Below, one piece after another: positions 21,170 through 24,110 of a stretch of 24,110 bases of DNA (positions within the stretch are counted from its first letter, which is position 1; every line of letters begins with the position of its first letter). Under the pieces are notes generated by a model. It made no database searches. It had not been told where the DNA came from and saw only the letters and a program-made list of their open reading frames with translations. A program made the position numbers and the translations under genes. This DNA comes from JAGORL01 sp964372415 (lineage in GTDB: Bacteria > Patescibacteriota > Patescibacteriia > UBA9934), in the NCBI GenBank assembly GCA_964372415.1, contig CAYJQH010000012.1, positions 1 through 24,110 of the forward strand, in the 5' to 3' direction.

Positions 21170-21874
21170 ATGCCTATTCACTCTGTTGATGAGGCCATGC
21201 GCTTAGCGGCCTCAGTTCCACCAAAGTGGCACAACAATGAATGGCAACGAAATGAGCAGGCTAGAAATCTTGAAGCAGCACTTCATCTCGCTCTCGTCAC
21301 CATGTGTCAGCTAAGAAGTGATACGGAGTCCAAGGGTGCCGAGATCGACGAGGCAGTCTGGCGTTCCTGGGCTCTTGAGGGACTCTATGACGGGCTAAAC
21401 ATTGCCCAGTCTGTCAGTGCCTCGCCGGTTCAAGCCATTAATCCGGACGAAGGTCACCGTTCTGACTACGGCTGGCTCGTACATATCGAGGACCTCCTTT
21501 TGAAGGTGGTAAAACGCAGACCCCGCCTGGATGAGCACAATGCCTGGCGTGCTCGTCACGGAACGTGTGCCGTGAGGCGGTTTGGACAACAAGTGATTCG
21601 TGAAATCGAGGACGGCGTTCTCAAGGCCTACGCTCATACCCTTACTGCACGGGCTGAAGTGCGTCAGGCGCCAATTCGCTTGGGTTGTGCCAAAACGGCC
21701 CTCGCGCTCTGCGATTTTGGTCTACTTGTGCGGTTCGCCACCTCGGACTCAAGTGACCAATTTGTAAAGAACTGCTATCGGACGCCACTCACCTCCGAGA
21801 CAAAAGATCGACTGAGCGTCATTTTCGAACCCCTGGAACAGGCGCTAATCAAGGTTCAGCCGGTCCTGTCTTAA
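21170..21874 (+). CDS. Unknown helical soluble protein
   Basis: I do not recognise this 234-aa protein. It is almost wholly helical: VDEAMRLAASVPPKW, LEAALHLALVTMCQLRS, IDEAVWRSWALEGLYDGLNIA, WLVHIEDLLLKVVKRRP, VIREIEDGVLKAYAHTLTARAEV and CAKTALALCDFGLLVRFA. Trp and Arg are frequent; there is no signal peptide or membrane helix. Four cysteines are scattered with no metal-site spacing. The start has a textbook SD. Codon use is rich in C-ending codons, like the neighbours at 19399 and 21976. It has its own promoter and terminator, so it is a single-gene unit. Confidence 0.7.
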   Translation: MPIHSVDEAMRLAASVPPKWHNNEWQRNEQARNLEAALHLALVTMCQLRSDTESKGAEIDEAVWRSWALEGLYDGLNIAQSVSASPVQAINPDEGHRSDYGWLVHIEDLLLKVVKRRPRLDEHNAWRARHGTCAVRRFGQQVIREIEDGVLKAYAHTLTARAEVRQAPIRLGCAKTALALCDFGLLVRFATSDSSDQFVKNCYRTPLTSETKDRLSVIFEPLEQALIKVQPVLS

Positions 21875-21878
21875 GATC

Positions 21879-21914
21879 AATCCCCGACGTTGCGTAAGCA
21901 TCGACCGGGGATTT
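21879..21914 (+). terminator. Intrinsic terminator after the 21170 gene
   Basis: AATCCCCG (21879-21886) pairs with CGGGGATT (about 21906-21913) around a partly structured 19-base loop, followed by TATTGTTGATTTATTTT. It begins five bases after the stop. Confidence 0.65.
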
Positions 21915-21936
21915 ATTGTTGATTTATTTTATAAAA

Positions 21937-21973
21937 TATACTAATCTAGTACGTCGACCAAAGTCAGGAGGGG
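21937..21973 (+). promoter_or_regulatory. -10 box and strong SD for the 21976 gene
   Basis: TATACT (21937-21942) with TTATTG (21913-21918) 18 bases upstream is a fair promoter, predicting a leader of about 27 nt. CAGGAGGGG (21965-21973) lies two bases before the ATG at 21976. Confidence 0.45.
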
Positions 21974-21975
21974 CC

Positions 21976-22701
21976 ATGGAACGACTTCAATACTTTGAGC
22001 GGTTCGATTTCACCGAACCAGGTGATCGCCTGCTCCTTGAATTACTTGATTCGGCGCACCACTTTACTACAACTGAGGCCGACTGGGAGCGGTCACGTTC
22101 CAGAAAAGTAAGGATGCGTGCTTTCTGGGCCGCGACACATTCGTTGATTCTCTTGTATGCTTTCCTCCTCGTGTTCTTAACCGACGCTACGGCCTGCCTG
22201 GCATTTGCCGTTACGTTTGTCATGGCGCCGTTCATCTCTGGTAACCTGAACGAGATAAAAAAGGCTCGCCAAGCTTCATTTAAAGAGGAACCGTACGATT
22301 CGCGCGCCCAGTTCTTTGTTGATCTTAGAGAAGAGATCAACCGTTGGAACGCTGAACTGCCGGTTCTAAACAGCATCGTCCACGCAGTTCAGACTCACGA
22401 TGTGCCGTATGGACTCGTGGCGGCTCGGCTAAAGGCGGCCAAGGAGCGATACACGGCCATCAATAAACGATTGCGCTTGGCGCGTTACGAGGCCACGCTC
22501 GGAAAAATGGGCAGCTGTCGTTCTACGGTCGAACTTGCGCCTGAAAAACTGTTGGCTGAGTTCGTAGAAAACGATGAGATCATGAGAGGACTGTTCATGG
22601 TCGTGGAGCCAGAGAACGAACCGCTCCCCTTGGTGGACGAAACACCGCCGTCACTTATTCCTCTCGATCCCTCGCGACGCCGCAACCGTCAGTCCGAGTG
22701 A
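21976..22701 (+). CDS. Unknown membrane protein with a two-helix hairpin
   Basis: I do not recognise this 241-aa protein. The cytosolic N-terminus (1-49) ends with a basic cluster (RSRSRKVRMR); two hydrophobic helices (about 50-68 and 71-90) form a hairpin with a very short turn (TDAT), which places both ends in the cytosol. A long helical region follows (about 93-205, with AQFFVDLREEINRWNAELPVL and LKAAKERYTAINKRLRLARYEATL), then an acidic, Pro-rich tail ending in a basic RRRNRQ. It may anchor a cytosolic coiled-coil domain to the membrane. The start is set by the strong SD; an earlier in-frame TTG at 21916 lies upstream of the predicted RNA start. It is a single-gene unit with its own terminator. 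Confidence 0.72.
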   Translation: MERLQYFERFDFTEPGDRLLLELLDSAHHFTTTEADWERSRSRKVRMRAFWAATHSLILLYAFLLVFLTDATACLAFAVTFVMAPFISGNLNEIKKARQASFKEEPYDSRAQFFVDLREEINRWNAELPVLNSIVHAVQTHDVPYGLVAARLKAAKERYTAINKRLRLARYEATLGKMGSCRSTVELAPEKLLAEFVENDEIMRGLFMVVEPENEPLPLVDETPPSLIPLDPSRRRNRQSE

Positions 22702-22706
22702 TCCGT

Positions 22707-22745
22707 ACCCGTCCCACGTGTGGGGACGGGTGATTTTCTTTTTAG
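22707..22745 (+). terminator. Strong intrinsic terminator before cysS
   Basis: ACCCGTCCC (22707-22715) pairs with GGGACGGGT (22723-22731), and CAC/GTG extends the stem inward with one bulge. GATTTTCTTTTT follows. It begins six bases after the stop. Confidence 0.9.
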
Positions 22746-22771
22746 ATTAGCCGTTGTACCCTGTGAGCACT

Positions 22772-24110
22772 ATGCGCCCGATTCAACTTACGAATACTCT
22801 CGGTCGACGGAAGGCGTTGTTTACTCCGATTGTAAAAAACGAAATCAAGATTTATACCTGTGGCCCGACGGTGTATGACCGAGCCTCAATCGGTAACTTC
22901 CGATCATATGTTTTTGCTGATGTCCTGCGACGTATGTTTGAGGTGAATGGCTACAACGTCACGCAAGTCATCAATATTACCGATGTCGGCCACTTGGTGG
23001 GCGACGGAGATGAAGGTGAAGATAAACTCGAAAAAGGTGCTCGACGTGAAGGCAAGACTGCCTGGGATGTAGCCGCCGAATACACGAAATTATTCCTAGC
23101 CGACATGCAGCGCTTGAATATCAAGACGCCGCACGTCATGCCCAAAGCGACAGATCATATTGTAGAACAGATCGAAATGATCCGGGCCATGGAAGCGAAG
23201 GGTTTTACTTACAAAATCAGCGATGGGGTGTATTTCGACACCTCCAAACTTGCTGATTACGGCAAGTTATCAGGTCAGAAGACCGAAGAAAAAGAAGAAG
23301 GGGCGCGGATTGGCGTCAATAAAGAGAAGCGACATCCTGCCGACTTTGCTCTATGGAAATTCTCGCCAGGCGACGGTAAGCGCCACATGGAGTGGGTATC
23401 ACCGTGGGGCAAAGGTTTCCCTGGTTGGCATATTGAGTGCTCCGCGATGAGTGAAAAATATCTCGGCCTGCCCTTCGACATTCACACCGGTGGTGTCGAC
23501 CACATTGCGGTTCACCATGAAAACGAGATCGCCCAAGCCTCGGCCGCGCGGGGCGTCATTGAGGCAAACTGGTGGCTCCACAACGAGTTCCTGCAGATTG
23601 ACGGCGGTAAGATGAGCAAGTCTCTCGGCAACACCTATTCACTCGACGACCTCAAGGCGAAGGGTATTTCTGCCATGGCCTTTCGTTACTTCATTCTCGG
23701 CGCTCACTACAGAACTCCTTTGAACTTCACATGGGAGTCGGTTGGTGCGGCTCAGAATGCGCTCAATAAACTTATCGATCTTGCGCGTGGCTGGGATAAG
23801 CCCGAACAAGTGGACCAGAAAACTGTCGAGAAGTTTTTCGATCACTTAAACGATGATTTAGACACCCCGGGTTGTTTAGCAACTCTTTGGGACCTCGTTA
23901 ATGACAAAAACATTCCTTCCTCGACGAAAGCGGCTACGGTTTTGGAGTTCGATAAGGTGTTTGGACTGATGCTTAATGATGTTGTTGCTAGGCCCTTACA
24001 GATCCCCGAGCAGGTTCAAAAACTCCTTGCTGAGCGTGAGGAGGTTCGTAAAGCCAAAAACTGGCAGCGTTCTGATGAGATTCGTGATGAAATTTCTAAG
24101 TTTGGGTTTG
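22772..24110 (+). CDS. cysS: Cysteine-tRNA ligase (CysRS), 3' end outside window
   Basis: 446 codons are present with no stop; by family length only about 15-25 residues are missing. The enzyme charges tRNA-Cys. Zinc ligands C30 (YTCGPTVYD), C223 (WHIECSAMS), H248 and E252 (HHENE) are all present, as is the class I KMSKS loop (K280-S284, GGKMSKSLGN). The HIGH-type motif reads SIGN (39-42) where most CysRS have HIGN, so the first histidine is replaced. The start follows from MRPIQLTNTLGRRK; no SD is visible. The gene follows a strong terminator by about 27 bases, so its promoter must lie in or very near 22732-22771, where I see no good match. Confidence 0.96.
   Translation, partial: MRPIQLTNTLGRRKALFTPIVKNEIKIYTCGPTVYDRASIGNFRSYVFADVLRRMFEVNGYNVTQVINITDVGHLVGDGDEGEDKLEKGARREGKTAWDVAAEYTKLFLADMQRLNIKTPHVMPKATDHIVEQIEMIRAMEAKGFTYKISDGVYFDTSKLADYGKLSGQKTEEKEEGARIGVNKEKRHPADFALWKFSPGDGKRHMEWVSPWGKGFPGWHIECSAMSEKYLGLPFDIHTGGVDHIAVHHENEIAQASAARGVIEANWWLHNEFLQIDGGKMSKSLGNTYSLDDLKAKGISAMAFRYFILGAHYRTPLNFTWESVGAAQNALNKLIDLARGWDKPEQVDQKTVEKFFDHLNDDLDTPGCLATLWDLVNDKNIPSSTKAATVLEFDKVFGLMLNDVVARPLQIPEQVQKLLAEREEVRKAKNWQRSDEIRDEISKFGF

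Noticed and set aside
1..24110. TGA recoding (as in Gracilibacteria or Absconditabacteria)
   Set aside because: TGA ends several genes at natural protein ends, and no in-frame TGA interrupts conserved domains.

Overview
The window looks like a stretch of a Patescibacteria (CPR) chromosome, probably Parcubacteria-like. The reasons are: a giant beta-strand-repeat surface protein with an intramolecular-chaperone-like domain and a Ser/Thr/Pro-rich tail; several small one-TM proteins of CPR type; a compact HrcA; tight operons; many starts without a Shine-Dalgarno (SD) sequence; and many proteins I cannot assign. TGA is used as an ordinary stop (for example at the ends of the surface protein, hrcA and the sigma factor gene), so this is not a TGA-recoding lineage. 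The assignment rests on pattern recognition, not a search. I see no tRNA, rRNA, transposase or CRISPR array.

Layout. 1-2988: 3' part of the surface protein plus a one-TM protein, ending in a bidirectional terminator shared with a 33-aa Cys-rich minus-strand mini-gene. 3337-5046: PEBP, phosphoribosyltransferase and LUD-domain genes in tandem. 5052-5555 (minus): greA behind a promoter that predicts an almost leaderless mRNA. 5659-6595: a compact SRPBCC-like protein and a membrane-anchored protein. 6606-8350 (minus): three reading frames, two of which look like one nucleotidyltransferase-like gene split by a -1 frameshift. 8394-8537: two facing arrays of a degenerate 7-bp repeat in the divergent intergenic region. 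8551-9426: msrB and a Gmad2-domain protein. 9735-10883: glycosyltransferase.

10939-14835: an operon-like run of a KefB/KefC-type antiporter and three unknown soluble proteins; the last two are diverged tandem paralogues. 14863-19323: heat-shock operon hrcA-grpE-dnaK-(53-aa Cys-rich protein)-dnaJ, driven by a sigma70-type promoter whose -10 box lies in the spacer of a CIRCE operator. HrcA should therefore repress its own operon, which supplies the DnaK/GrpE/DnaJ folding machine. The Cys-rich gene between dnaK and dnaJ is the most unusual part of it.

19399-22701: an unknown gene, an ECF sigma factor with its likely membrane-anchored anti-sigma partner, and two more unknown genes with strong SDs followed by hairpin terminators. 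22772 to the right edge: cysS, cut off shortly before its stop.

Three patterns cut across the gene list. (a) Degenerate 7-bp (or 8-bp) word arrays occur in two intergenic places and inside two genes (12618 and grpE), always in spacer or disordered-linker positions. (b) Several promoters lie so close to the start codon that 5' leaders of about 2-18 nt are predicted. (c) Strong SDs are limited to a few genes, mainly the unknown singletons and the antiporter.
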